A stretch of 64,000 bases of DNA from Caballeronia sp. NK8 (GTDB taxonomy: Bacteria > Pseudomonadota > Gammaproteobacteria > Burkholderiales > Burkholderiaceae): NCBI RefSeq assembly GCF_018408855.1, contig NZ_AP024323.1:682001-746000 (forward strand), read 5' to 3'. A program made the position numbers and the translations under genes. Each line of letters starts with the position of its first letter. Positions within the stretch are counted from its first letter, which is position 1. Under the pieces are notes generated by a model. The model saw nothing but the letters and a program-made list of their open reading frames with translations. It did no database searches and had not been told where the DNA came from. Shown here one piece after another: positions 35,971 to 44,480 of this stretch.

Positions 35971-37581
35971 TCAACCGCGCGAATGGAGCGCGATGATCTC
36001 CTGAAGATCGAGATCGTGCTCCAGCGAATGCAGAAGCTCGTCGTGAATCTGTCCGGCGCGGTGCATGCGAAGCAACTCTGCGCGCCCGGCCGCGATCGCG
36101 GCGAGCACGACGTCGTAATGCGCGTGGCGCGCGTCCGTCGGAAACGTCTCCATGTCCTCGAAGCGCCTGGTGAGCCCCGCGCGATACGTGTACTGCTCCA
36201 GCAATCGAGGATGGATCACGTTGCCGTCGGCGTCGTGCACGAGCGGCTGAATCGCGGCCAGTTGCGCCGTCTCCATGCGCGCCCACGCCTGCGGCTCGCT
36301 GAGATGCCGCGACGAGCGCTCGTGCCCGCGCGTCAACCCAAGCCACGCGATCAGCGGGCCGATGGTCGCGCCTTGCAACAGCACCGTGACGAGAATCACC
36401 GCGAAGCCGGCGAACACGATGAGATCGCGGCCGGGCATCGCTTCGGGCAAGGACAGCGCGACCGCGAGCGTCACCACGCCGCGCATGCCGGCCCAGCTCA
36501 CGACGGTCGCCGCGCGCCAGTCGGGCCCGGCCGCGCCGGCTGCTTCGCCGCTCGCACGCTTGCGGCCGGTCACGCGCCACGCGATCCACTTCAGCGCCTC
36601 GACACCGAATACCCACACGAAGCGCGACGCGATCACGACGGCGATCACCGCGACGGTCGCGGGCCCGAGCAGCGCGAATGCATCGCCGACGCCGCCTAGC
36701 CGCAGCGCGATGCCGCGCAACGACAGCCCGATCAGCACGAACACGAGCGCTTCCAGCACGAACACGACGACCTGCCAGAACGCCGTGCCGCGCATGCGTT
36801 GCGCCGCCGTGAACACTTCGTGCTGATGCCAGCCGACGACCATCCCGCACGTGACGGTCGCTATGACGCTCGACACGCCCAACTCCTCGCCCGCGATATA
36901 GCTGACCCACGACGTGAGCATCGATACGGTGATGACGAGGTAATCGTCTTCGAGCGCGCGCATGAGCTTCACGGCGATGAACCCCGCCACGATCCCGACG
37001 ACGATCCCGCCGATGGCCAGCCCCGCGAAACTCGCGACGGCGCGCGGCGCGCTGAACACGCCGCTCATCGCCGCCACGAGCGCGAAGCGAAACAGCACGA
37101 GGCCGGCTGCATCGTTGAGCAGGCTTTCGCCTTCGAGCAGCACCATCAGACGGCGCGGCAGCGCGACGCGTTCGAGCACGGCCTTTGCGGCGACGGCGTC
37201 GGGCGGCGACACGACCGCGCCGAGCGCAAAGCACGCGGCCCACGGCAGCGCGGGCACGACGAGATGCACCGCGACGCCGACGACGAAGGTCGTGAACGCC
37301 ACCGCGCCGATCGCGAGCAGCAGGATGCCGCTCAGGTTGCGCTTGAAATCGTCCCAGACGAAGAAGTACGCGCCGTACATCAGAAGCGGCGGCAGAAACA
37401 CGACGAGCACGAGCTCCGGGTCGAGTTCGAGATGCGGCAGGCCCGGCACGAAGGCCATCGCGACGCCGCCGACGAGCAGCGCGGCTGCGGGCGGCAGCCG
37501 CAAGCGCCTCGCGAGCACTTCGAGCGCGATGATCGCGATCAGCGAGACGAGCACCAGATTGAATGCCGTGGCGGCGTGCAT
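35971..37581 (-). CDS. CPA1-type Na+/H+ antiporter
   Basis: 536 residues. About twelve membrane helices occupy the first 400 residues, with the ion-binding ND motif in LLEGESLLNDAAGLVLFRFAL (near residue 160) and the conserved GVSSVIATVTCGMVVG and SWAGMRGVVTLAVALSLP. A cytoplasmic tail of about 110 residues ends QEIIALHSRG. It should exchange Na+ or K+ for protons in pH and salt homeostasis. The ATG at 37581 (AAAAGGACAATTC upstream) begins right before the first helix. It converges with the subtilase-like gene, stops 7 bp apart. Confidence 0.9.
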   Translation of the reverse strand: MHAATAFNLVLVSLIAIIALEVLARRLRLPPAAALLVGGVAMAFVPGLPHLELDPELVLVVFLPPLLMYGAYFFVWDDFKRNLSGILLLAIGAVAFTTFVVGVAVHLVVPALPWAACFALGAVVSPPDAVAAKAVLERVALPRRLMVLLEGESLLNDAAGLVLFRFALVAAMSGVFSAPRAVASFAGLAIGGIVVGIVAGFIAVKLMRALEDDYLVITVSMLTSWVSYIAGEELGVSSVIATVTCGMVVGWHQHEVFTAAQRMRGTAFWQVVVFVLEALVFVLIGLSLRGIALRLGGVGDAFALLGPATVAVIAVVIASRFVWVFGVEALKWIAWRVTGRKRASGEAAGAAGPDWRAATVVSWAGMRGVVTLAVALSLPEAMPGRDLIVFAGFAVILVTVLLQGATIGPLIAWLGLTRGHERSSRHLSEPQAWARMETAQLAAIQPLVHDADGNVIHPRLLEQYTYRAGLTRRFEDMETFPTDARHAHYDVVLAAIAAGRAELLRMHRAGQIHDELLHSLEHDLDLQEIIALHSRG

Positions 37582-37714
37582 GAATTGTCCTTTTGGTGAT
37601 GAGTTCCTGTGTCGCAATGCGCGGCGTCCCACGCAGGCGGCGCGCATCGCGCTGCTACCATCGGCGCGGGGGCCGGGCGGCGAGCCGGGTCATCGTATCC
37701 GAAAGGGAGACAAA

Positions 37715-37939
37715 ATGAGACGAAAGTCGTCGGGCGTGGCGGTGGCGGCCGTGCTGGTGGGCGTCGCCGTGGCGGCCGTGCTGTATATCGCGAGCTTCGG
37801 CAGGTCGAGTCACGCGGATGCGCCCGTGCCGGCTCCGTCCGCGCTCGCCGCGCAGGACGGGGTCGCGAGCGAAGCGCCTTTCGCCCACGCACCGAAAGCG
37901 CCGGAAACCGCGCAGGGCGAGCAGACGGCCGCCCGCTGA
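37715..37939 (+). CDS. small single-pass membrane or exported protein (74 aa)
   Basis: MRRKSSGVAVAAVLVGVAVA continues as one hydrophobic helix (residues 8-28), followed by a Pro/Ala/Ser-rich periplasmic tail. GGGAGACAAA lies upstream of the ATG. Family unknown; it precedes the GH15 gene by 69 bp and could share its transcript. Confidence 0.55.
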   Translation: MRRKSSGVAVAAVLVGVAVAAVLYIASFGRSSHADAPVPAPSALAAQDGVASEAPFAHAPKAPETAQGEQTAAR

Positions 37940-38008
37940 CGTCGGTGGTGGAATACGACTTGCTGGCCGCCTGACGATGCCATAAGGCGCGTCGGGAGCA
38001 CATTCGCG

Positions 38009-39838
38009 ATGGGACACCATCCCCAGCAGGTTCCGCCGGCCGCGTTGCCCGTCGATGCGCGCGGCATGATCGGCAACATGAACACGGCCGCGCTCGTGTC
38101 GCTTTGCGGGGCGATCGACTTCATGTGCTTTCCGCGCATCGACTCGCCCACGCTGTTCGCCGGGCTGCTCGATCGCGAGCACGGCGGCGCTTTCTCGATC
38201 ACGCCGCGCGAGACCGGCGCCAACGTCAAGCAGATGTACCTGCCCGAAACGAATGTGCTGCTCACGCGCTTCATGACGGGCGAGGGCGTCTGCGAGCTGC
38301 TCGATCTGATGCCGGTGACATCGAATCCGTCGCCTGTTCCGAACTGCGTGTTGCGCATCGTGCGGCTCGTGTACGGGCGCATGACGCTCGACGTGCGCTG
38401 CGATCCGCGCTTCGACTATGCGCGCGCGAAACACACGGCGCGTGCCGTGGAGAAGGGCGTTGAATTCACCGCTGCGGGAGATTTTCCGCACGTGCGCCTG
38501 CTTGCAAGCGTGCCGCTCGCTATCGATGCGCAAGGCGCGCGCGCCACGCTCGATTTCGCGGAAGGCGATTGCGCCTGCTTCGTGCTGGGCGACGCAAACG
38601 GCCTCGACGGCATCGCGGCGAACCACGACGCGATCCTTGCCGAGACCATCGATTACTGGAAGGAATGGTCGTCGCGCTCGACGTATCGCGGGCGCTATCG
38701 CGAAGTCGTGCTGCGCTCGGCGCTGACATTGAAGCTCCTGAGCTCAGAGGAATTCGGCGCGATCGTCGCGGCGCCGACCTTCGGCCTGCCCGAAACGCAG
38801 GATGGCTCGCGTCGCTGGGATTATCGCTACACCTGGATACGCGACGCCGCGTTTTCCGTGTACGCGCTCCTGCGCCTCGGCTACACCGGCGAGGCGGAAC
38901 GCTTCATGAAATGGATCGCCGAACGCAGCCGCGATTGCGCCTCGCACGGCCAGTTGCGCGTGATGTATTCCGTCGACGGCACCGATGCGCTCGCCGAAAC
39001 CGCCGTGAAGAGCTTCGTGGGCGATATGCCGGGGCAGGTCGTCGTCGGCAACGAGGCGCGCGACCAGATCCAGCTCGACGTCTACGGCGCGCTGCTCGAT
39101 TCGGTCTATCTCTACAACAAATACGGCGCGGCCATTTCCTACGATGGCTGGCGGCACGTCACGCGAACCGTCGATTATGTCGTCGAGCATTGGCGCGAGC
39201 CCGATCACGGCATCTGGGAGTTTCGCAACGGCACGCGCGCGCTTTTGCACTCGCGCCTGATGTGCTGGGTGACGCTGGACCGCGCGCTGCGGCTTGCGGA
39301 AAAGCGCTCGCTGCCCGCGCCGCTCGCGAAATGGTTCGCGACGCGCGACGAGATCCATCGCGATATCCACGAGCAGTTCTGGAACGACGACATCAGGAGC
39401 TTCGTGCAGACGCCGGGCTCGGCCACGCTCGACGCTTCAACGCTGATGATGCCGCTCGTGCGCTTCATCGGCCCGAAGGATCCGCGCTGGATCGGCACGC
39501 TCGACGCGATCGGCCGCGACTTGCGCGTCGATCCGCTGATCTTCCGCTATACGCGCGGCTCCACGCTCGACGGCTTGCCCGGTTCGGAAGGCGGTTTTTC
39601 CGCGTGCTCGTTCTGGTATGCGGAGGCGCTCGCGCGGGCGGGGCGGGTGGACGAAGGGCGGCTCGTGTTCGAGAAAATGCTCGCGTACGCGAATCATGTC
39701 GGGTTGTTCTCCGAGGAAGTCGCGACCAGCGGCGAGGCGCTCGGCAATTTTCCGCAGGCGCTCACGCATCTCGCGCTCATCAGCGCCGCCTATCAGCTCG
39801 ACAGAAACCTGGACCGCGTGCACGTACCCTGGACCTGA
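38009..39838 (+). CDS. glycoside hydrolase family 15 protein (glucoamylase/trehalase type)
   Basis: 609 residues without a signal peptide. The N-terminal beta domain starts MIGNMNTAALVSLCGAIDFMCFPRIDSPTLFAGLLD. The (alpha/alpha)6 barrel carries SRRWDYRYTWIRDAAFSVYALLRLG, a hallmark of GH15, and later DHGIWEFR and GFSACSFWYAEALA, which include the likely acid/base Glu region. Homologues hydrolyse terminal glucose from malto-oligosaccharides, and some act on trehalose. Neighbouring dhaLK does not define the substrate. The ATG at 38009 gives a short lead into the domain. Confidence 0.9.
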   Translation: MGHHPQQVPPAALPVDARGMIGNMNTAALVSLCGAIDFMCFPRIDSPTLFAGLLDREHGGAFSITPRETGANVKQMYLPETNVLLTRFMTGEGVCELLDLMPVTSNPSPVPNCVLRIVRLVYGRMTLDVRCDPRFDYARAKHTARAVEKGVEFTAAGDFPHVRLLASVPLAIDAQGARATLDFAEGDCACFVLGDANGLDGIAANHDAILAETIDYWKEWSSRSTYRGRYREVVLRSALTLKLLSSEEFGAIVAAPTFGLPETQDGSRRWDYRYTWIRDAAFSVYALLRLGYTGEAERFMKWIAERSRDCASHGQLRVMYSVDGTDALAETAVKSFVGDMPGQVVVGNEARDQIQLDVYGALLDSVYLYNKYGAAISYDGWRHVTRTVDYVVEHWREPDHGIWEFRNGTRALLHSRLMCWVTLDRALRLAEKRSLPAPLAKWFATRDEIHRDIHEQFWNDDIRSFVQTPGSATLDASTLMMPLVRFIGPKDPRWIGTLDAIGRDLRVDPLIFRYTRGSTLDGLPGSEGGFSACSFWYAEALARAGRVDEGRLVFEKMLAYANHVGLFSEEVATSGEALGNFPQALTHLALISAAYQLDRNLDRVHVPWT

Positions 39839-39908
39839 TCGGTCTGCGTGGCCCGCCGCGACGCTGTATCCTTTCAGATCACGTGGCCCGTGAAAGGAGG
39901 ATCGGCGC

Positions 39909-40538
39909 ATGGACGGCAAGACGGTCATGGCGTGCATCGACGCGGCGCACGCGTCGCTCAAGGCGCATGCCGACGAAATCGCGTCGCTCGATCAGGCTAT
40001 CGGCGATGGCGATCACATCATCAACCTGCTGCGTGGCGTGGACGCGCTCACTGCCATGCGCGCGGCCATCGAAGCCGAAGCCTTTGCGCCCGCGCTCAAG
40101 CTCGCGGCGACCAAGCTGCTGTCGACGGTCGGCGGCTCGTCCGGCCCGCTGTTCTTTTCGATGCTGACGGGCATGGCGAAAGCCTCGTCCGACGAAGCCG
40201 GCGTGGCGCCGTTCGCGCGCGCGTTCGCGGCGGGCGTCGAGGCCGTGGGACAGCGCGGCAAGACCGGCACCGGCAGCAAGACGATGATGGACGTGCTGAT
40301 TCCCGTCGCCGAACGCTTCAGCGCGATGGCCGCCGCGGACGCATCCAGAAAGGATGTTCTCGAGGAACTGCCGCGCGTCGCCGAAGCCAGCATGCTCGCC
40401 ACGCGCGACATGCTCGCGACGAAAGGGCGCGCGTCGTTTCTCGGCGAGCGCTCGCGCGGTCATATCGATCCGGGCGCGCGGTCGAGCCAGCTCATGATCG
40501 CGGCGGTCTGCGCGCGGCTCGCACAGGACGATGCCTGA
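39909..40538 (+). CDS. dhaL: dihydroxyacetone kinase-type ADP-binding subunit DhaL
   Basis: 209 residues. The two-Mg/nucleotide-binding loop is IGDGDHIINLLRG (D-x-D-x4-N type, with I where most have G). STVGGSSGPLFFSML and GKTGTGSKTMMDVLIP match DhaL. It works with DhaK to phosphorylate dihydroxyacetone or a related small ketose. GAAAGGAGG precedes the ATG by 8 bp. It overlaps dhaK closely (22 bp apart). No dhaM is nearby, so the phosphate donor (phospho-DhaM or ATP) cannot be told. Confidence 0.88.
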   Translation: MDGKTVMACIDAAHASLKAHADEIASLDQAIGDGDHIINLLRGVDALTAMRAAIEAEAFAPALKLAATKLLSTVGGSSGPLFFSMLTGMAKASSDEAGVAPFARAFAAGVEAVGQRGKTGTGSKTMMDVLIPVAERFSAMAAADASRKDVLEELPRVAEASMLATRDMLATKGRASFLGERSRGHIDPGARSSQLMIAAVCARLAQDDA

Positions 40539-40560
40539 ACACAAAAAAGGAGCAGGGGAC

Positions 40561-41550
40561 ATGAAGAAGTTCATCAATCGCGTCGATGACTACCTGACCG
40601 AGAGCCTTGCGGGTTTTGCCGCCGCGCATGCGGATCTCGTCACGGTCAGCTTCGATCCGCTCTACATCGTGCGCAAGACGCTCAAGCCGGGCAAGGTCGC
40701 GATCATCTCGGGCGGCGGTTCGGGTCACGAGCCGCTGCACGGCGGTTTCGTCGGGCACGGCATGCTCGATGCCGCGTGTCCGGGGCAGGTCTTCACGTCG
40801 CCGACGCCCGATCAGATGTTGGCCGCCGCACAGGCCGCCGATACCGGCGCGGGCGTCCTGTTCATCGTGAAGAATTACTCGGGCGATCTGATGAACTTCG
40901 AGATGGCGTCGGAACTGTGCGAGATGCCGAACGCGACGGTGCTCGTCAACGACGATGTCGCTGTCGAGAACTCCAGCTTCACGACTGGACGGCGCGGCGT
41001 CGCGGGCACGGTCATCGTCGAGAAGCTCGTGGGCGGCTTCGCGGAAACCGGCGCCGATCTGCACGCGTGCAGGGCGTTCGGCGAACGCGTGGTGAAACGG
41101 ATTGCGTCGATGGGCGTGGCGTTTTCGAGTTGCACGGTGCCTGCCGCTGGCAAGCAGACCTTCACTCTCGGCGACGATGAGATCGAAATCGGCGTGGGCA
41201 TTCACGGCGAGCCGGGACGCAGGCGCGCGAAGTTCGAAACCGCGAACGCGATCGCGGATGAACTGCTTGCGGCGATCGTCGGCGATCTGAAGCCGGCCGC
41301 AGATGCGCGATTACTTTTGCTCGTCAATGGGCTGGGCGGCACGCCGTTGTCGGAGCTTTATCTGCTCTATAACGCTGCGCGCACGTGGCTCGACGGGCGC
41401 GGGTTGAGCGTCGCGCGTTCGCAAGTGGGCGCGCTGACGACGTCGCTGGAGATGGCGGGCGCGTCGATCACGCTTTGCGCGCTCGATGACGAGATGATGC
41501 GGTATTGGGATTGTCCGGTGCATACGGCGGGGTTGAGGTGGGGGGTGTGA
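40561..41550 (+). CDS. dhaK: dihydroxyacetone kinase substrate-binding subunit DhaK
   Basis: 329 residues. Substrate-binding landmarks are present: VAIISGGGSGHEPLHGGFVGHGMLDAACPGQVFTSPT, LFIVKNYSGDLMNFEMA and GVGIHGEPGRRR, whose His forms the covalent hemiaminal with dihydroxyacetone. The ATG at 40561 has AAAGGAGCAGGGGAC upstream and matches the normal N-terminus MKKFINRVDDYL. The order L then K without M differs from the classical dhaKLM operon. The substrate could be another C3/C4 ketose. Confidence 0.9.
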   Translation: MKKFINRVDDYLTESLAGFAAAHADLVTVSFDPLYIVRKTLKPGKVAIISGGGSGHEPLHGGFVGHGMLDAACPGQVFTSPTPDQMLAAAQAADTGAGVLFIVKNYSGDLMNFEMASELCEMPNATVLVNDDVAVENSSFTTGRRGVAGTVIVEKLVGGFAETGADLHACRAFGERVVKRIASMGVAFSSCTVPAAGKQTFTLGDDEIEIGVGIHGEPGRRRAKFETANAIADELLAAIVGDLKPAADARLLLLVNGLGGTPLSELYLLYNAARTWLDGRGLSVARSQVGALTTSLEMAGASITLCALDDEMMRYWDCPVHTAGLRWGV

Positions 41551-41638
41551 GACGGGGGCGCGGACGTTTTCAGATAAACCGTGTTGTCGCTGCGGCCGTG
41601 CGTGCTGCATTCTTCGATTGAAGAATCGGAGGAGCGCA

Positions 41639-42157
41639 ATGTCGGTGCAGGGAAGGTTCGTGGTCAACAACGCTCCAAAGCTGACCTTGGAAATGTTTGG
41701 AGTCGGGACGTTCCCGGCTTTCTCGGGAGACAAACTCTATCGCAACCGTGGAGGCTGCACCGCAATAGCGGACAAGGGTCCGATTCCCTCCGGCCAGTAC
41801 TGGATCGTCGATCGGCCAGTGGGCGGTATCGGCTCTCAGCTATATGCTTGGGGCAAAGACATGTGGAACAGCGCGAACGCGCATCCCACGCACCATGATC
41901 AATGGTTCGCTCTTTGTCGGGACGACGGTCAAATCGATGACTGGACATGGGTCAATGGCGTGCAGCGCGGTAACTTCCGCCTGCATCCGGTTGGAGGCTC
42001 TGGCGTCTCTTTTGGTTGTATTACGTTGGAACGTAACGAAGACTTTCAAAGACTTCGGCAAACGCTCCTTCACACACCGAAAGTGTGGACAAGCGTTCCC
42101 GAGTTGCAGGCTTATGGCTGGATCGAAGTGGTGACGATTGGTGACACTTGTCCGTAA
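41639..42157 (+). CDS. DUF2778 (Tlde1-like) protein, candidate T6SS peptidoglycan-targeting effector
   Basis: 172 residues, no signal peptide. GGAGGAGCGCA precedes the ATG. The C-terminal half has the DUF2778 pattern GKDMWNSANAHPTHHDQWFALCRDDG and the catalytic block FRLHPVGGSGVSFGCITLERNEDF, with His116 and Cys127 as likely L,D-transpeptidase-like catalytic residues. Characterised DUF2778 proteins (Tlde1 of Salmonella) are delivered by type VI secretion and attack peptidoglycan tetrapeptides. The start KLYRNRGGCTAIADKGPIPSGQYWIVDRP fits the family too. The downstream membrane gene overlaps it by 17 bp, as expected for immunity. No T6SS structural gene is nearby. Confidence 0.75.
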   Translation: MSVQGRFVVNNAPKLTLEMFGVGTFPAFSGDKLYRNRGGCTAIADKGPIPSGQYWIVDRPVGGIGSQLYAWGKDMWNSANAHPTHHDQWFALCRDDGQIDDWTWVNGVQRGNFRLHPVGGSGVSFGCITLERNEDFQRLRQTLLHTPKVWTSVPELQAYGWIEVVTIGDTCP

Positions 42158-42416
42158 TTTTCTAAAGGTTTTGTTGAAAATACTGCTTTTCGCCGGGCTG
42201 TTTTGGCTGGCGCTTCGGTATGTTCACACGTACCCGATCCCGTTGACCGTGAAGCAACAAGGCACGCTGGTCGACATCGCGGATAGGCTGGGCATTCGCG
42301 ACTACGACGGTCTTTATATCTACTCGATGATCGCTTTGGATCTCGCCGTGACGATCGCGGTCTACGTGATCCTGATGAGGCTGTGGCAGCGGACGCGGGC
42401 AGCGGGTGCCGAATGA
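42141..42416 (+). CDS. two-helix membrane protein, candidate Tldi-type immunity protein
   Basis: 91 residues from GTG 42141 (TTG 42138 is possible). Helix 1 is about residues 8-30 (LKVLLKILLFAGLFWLALRY) and helix 2 about 62-84 (SMIALDLAVTIAVYVILMRL), separated by a periplasmic loop of about 30 residues. It overlaps the DUF2778 gene, so both are co-translated. Membrane/periplasmic immunity proteins next to Tlde1 effectors are established in enterobacteria; assignment here is by position and topology. Confidence 0.6.
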   Translation: MTLVRNFLKVLLKILLFAGLFWLALRYVHTYPIPLTVKQQGTLVDIADRLGIRDYDGLYIYSMIALDLAVTIAVYVILMRLWQRTRAAGAE

Positions 42417-42418
42417 AT

Positions 42419-42450
42419 GCGACATTTTGTCTGACGCAGACGCGACATTT
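42419..42450. repeat. GCGACATTT direct repeats with intervening GTCTGACGCAGAC dyad
   Basis: GCGACATTT lies at 42419-42427 and again at 42442-42450, separated by TGTCTGACGCAGACGC, which contains GTCTG/CAGAC. It follows the immunity-like gene directly. It may be an insertion-element end relic or a regulator site; no transposase is present. Confidence 0.4.
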
Positions 42451-42612
42451 GGATAGAGCCACTGCACGCAAAAGTTCGATAATTTGTGTTATGTCAAGCT
42501 TATCGCCCCACAAAAAGCAACGCCAAACATCACACTCCCACCACCCACACCCGCACAATCCCCGAGCCAAAAAAATTTCACCCAATACCTCCCACAATTC
42601 AAAACCATCCTC

Positions 42613-42618
42613 TATAAT
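42613..42618 (+). promoter_or_regulatory. -10 element (TATAAT) of tRNA-Val
   Basis: A perfect TATAAT lies 14 bp before the mature tRNA 5' end, in an AT/C-rich tract. No good -35 was found at the ideal distance. Confidence 0.6.
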
Positions 42619-42631
42619 CCGCGGCTTCCGT

Positions 42632-42708
42632 AGGCTCGTAGCTCAGCTGGTTAGAGCACCACCTTGACATGGTGGGGGTCGTTGGTTCGAGTCCAATCGA
42701 GCCTACCA
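42632..42708 (+). tRNA. tRNA-Val (anticodon GAC)
   Basis: The 77-nt gene folds as a standard tRNA. Acceptor AGGCTCG pairs with CGAGCCT, the D arm contains AGCTCAGCTGGTTAGAGC, the anticodon loop is TTGACAT with GAC, and the T arm is GTTCGAGTC. The 3' CCA is encoded. It decodes GUC/GUU valine codons. tRNA genes are frequent integration sites and the DUF2778 pair lies just upstream, but no integrase or repeated tRNA 3' end was seen. Confidence 0.95.
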
Positions 42709-42719
42709 GCGACATTCAA

Positions 42720-42756
42720 ACGCACCGTAGCGATTTTCATCGCCCGGTGCGTTTTT
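42720..42756 (+). terminator. rho-independent terminator of tRNA-Val
   Basis: ACGCACCG pairs with CGGTGCGT, with an inner GCGAT/ATCGC stem, followed by a T-run. It starts 12 bp after the tRNA. Confidence 0.85.
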
Positions 42757-42767
42757 CATTTTGCGCA

Positions 42768-42986
42768 TCAGTCCCAGCAATTACGGAACGCCACCGCGAC
42801 GATCACCGGCACCGTCAGCACCAGCGGAATGGCGAAATACGGGATCTCCAGATGGACGATCCACGTATAGATCAGCCAGGCGACGCCCAGCGCGAGCGTG
42901 GCAATGCCGATGAGCGCCGTCAGCACGTTGAGCATGCGGGGCGACATCCGCTTGCGAGAGGTTTCTTTGCCCGAAGGACTTTCCAT
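42768..42986 (-). CDS. small two-helix membrane protein (72 aa)
   Basis: MESPSGKETSRKRMSPRMLN leads into two membrane helices (VLTALIGIATLALGVAWLIYT and YFAIPLVLTVPVIVAVAF). An upstream ATG at 43004 would add six residues. It lies 95 bp downstream of the DUF3100 gene on the same strand and may end that operon. Family not recognised. Confidence 0.6.
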   Translation of the reverse strand: MESPSGKETSRKRMSPRMLNVLTALIGIATLALGVAWLIYTWIVHLEIPYFAIPLVLTVPVIVAVAFRNCWD

Positions 42987-43080
42987 GGCGGCGGGCGCAT
43001 GCAAGCGCGATACGAATACCTCTTGATTTTATACCGCCCTGCCCGCCGCCGTAGCGCGTTTCCACGCGCCCGAACCGTCC

Positions 43081-44421
43081 TCAGATGTGAAACAGCTGCG
43101 CCACCAGCGCCGCGCCGAGGAACGTTCCCGCATTCGCCACGAACGACACCAGCACGATGCGCCAGCCGAGCCTGCGGAACGCCGGAATGTCCTTGGCGAT
43201 CGAGAGTCCCGCGAAGGTCAGCATCGGCGTCGTGACTCCGAGGAAGTCGTTCTGCGCGCTCGCCGTCGCGATCTGCGCGCCCCACGGGCACCACGGCGAG
43301 GTCAGGAACATCGCCACGATCGACACCCAGCACACCGCCGGAATCTTGCGGCCGCTCACCCGCGCAATCGCATCGCCGACGATCGTCGCGAGCACCATCA
43401 CCGCCATGCCCGGCAGACCTTGCAGCGGCGTCGTGCCGTGCGTGATCCAGTCGGCGACGAGCGCCATGAGCGCCGTCACGCCCCACGCGAGCAGCTTGCC
43501 GCCATAGCCGAGATGCGGCGCCTCGGTCTTCACGTCGCCCAGTTTCGGCGCCGCCGCCGCCGCCTCGCGCGTGTCCGATGCCTTGCTAGTACGGCCGATC
43601 AGCGGCTCCAGCAGCCGATAGCCCCACACCGCCATCGGCAGCGAGATGAAGAGCGTGAAGTACGTGCCGATGGTGGTCGTGATCAGATTGCTCGCCGCCG
43701 CGAACGTCAGCACGGATTTCGCCATCTCCGGGTCCTGCTGTGCGGCAATCGCGCCCGACGCCGCCGCCATCATGCTGCCGGAGCCGACGCCCGAACCCAT
43801 CGCGAGCGCGAGCGGGTGAAAGATATGCAAGCTCGCGACGAATCCCGCGAAGATCGCGATGAACACCGCGCCGAACACCGTGCCCGTCAGATATTCGGCG
43901 AGCACACCGCGCCCTTCGGCGGAATCCATGCCGTATTTCTCGCCGATGATCGCAAGACTCGGTTCACGCCCGACCGAAAACGTCGCGCCGATCGCCTCTC
44001 GCTTGATGCCGAGCAAGAGCGCGAGCGGCAGACCGAGCAGGATCGTGCCGACGAAGTGGCCCAGTTCCTGAAACGCGAGCGCCCAACCGGCCGCTGCGAG
44101 CTTCGGCAGCGCACTGCCGACCATCAGCCCGAGCTTCGCGACGAACAGCAGCAGCGCGGGCTGAAGAATCGCCGCCGCGTGAAACTGGCTGCGCACGTCG
44201 AGCCGCGCCGGGCTTTGCCAGCGCTCGGAGATGAGTCCGAGCGCGGCCCCAAGCAGGAGCGCCCAGATCATCGGCAGCAGGACGACCTTGCCCGGACCGA
44301 TCTTGAACGTGAACGATCCGATGAACTCCGCGATCAACAGAATGATCGCCGCATAAAAAAAGAGCTTCGCGGTTCTCAAGCCGCTTCCTTGCGCGCGATC
44401 CGCGCTCAACGTGCTTTGCAT
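43081..44421 (-). CDS. DUF3100 membrane permease
   Basis: 446 residues and at least ten membrane helices. It matches the DUF3100 pattern: LFFYAAIILLIAEFIGSFTFKIGPGKVVLLPMIWALLLG, SVGREPSLAIIGEKYGMDSAEGRGVLAEYLTGTVFGAVF, and GSGVGSGSMMAAASGAIAAQQDPEM. The family is thought to transport organic anions, but substrates are not established. It follows an aldehyde dehydrogenase gene by 59 bp and is the third gene of a LysR-flanked operon, suggesting uptake of the pathway substrate. Confidence 0.82.
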   Translation of the reverse strand: MQSTLSADRAQGSGLRTAKLFFYAAIILLIAEFIGSFTFKIGPGKVVLLPMIWALLLGAALGLISERWQSPARLDVRSQFHAAAILQPALLLFVAKLGLMVGSALPKLAAAGWALAFQELGHFVGTILLGLPLALLLGIKREAIGATFSVGREPSLAIIGEKYGMDSAEGRGVLAEYLTGTVFGAVFIAIFAGFVASLHIFHPLALAMGSGVGSGSMMAAASGAIAAQQDPEMAKSVLTFAAASNLITTTIGTYFTLFISLPMAVWGYRLLEPLIGRTSKASDTREAAAAAPKLGDVKTEAPHLGYGGKLLAWGVTALMALVADWITHGTTPLQGLPGMAVMVLATIVGDAIARVSGRKIPAVCWVSIVAMFLTSPWCPWGAQIATASAQNDFLGVTTPMLTFAGLSIAKDIPAFRRLGWRIVLVSFVANAGTFLGAALVAQLFHI

Positions 44422-44480
44422 TCTCTGCTCCCCTCGATGGCCCGCGCGATGCCGTCATCGGCAACGCGCGGGCGCTTTGG

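Noticed and set aside
42383..42667. 94-codon frame running into tRNA-Val
   Set aside because: His/Pro-rich translation of a C-rich tract that overlaps the tRNA; not a gene.
42632..42708. tRNA-Val as attachment site of an integrated element
   Set aside because: No integrase gene and no second copy of the tRNA 3' end were found in the window.
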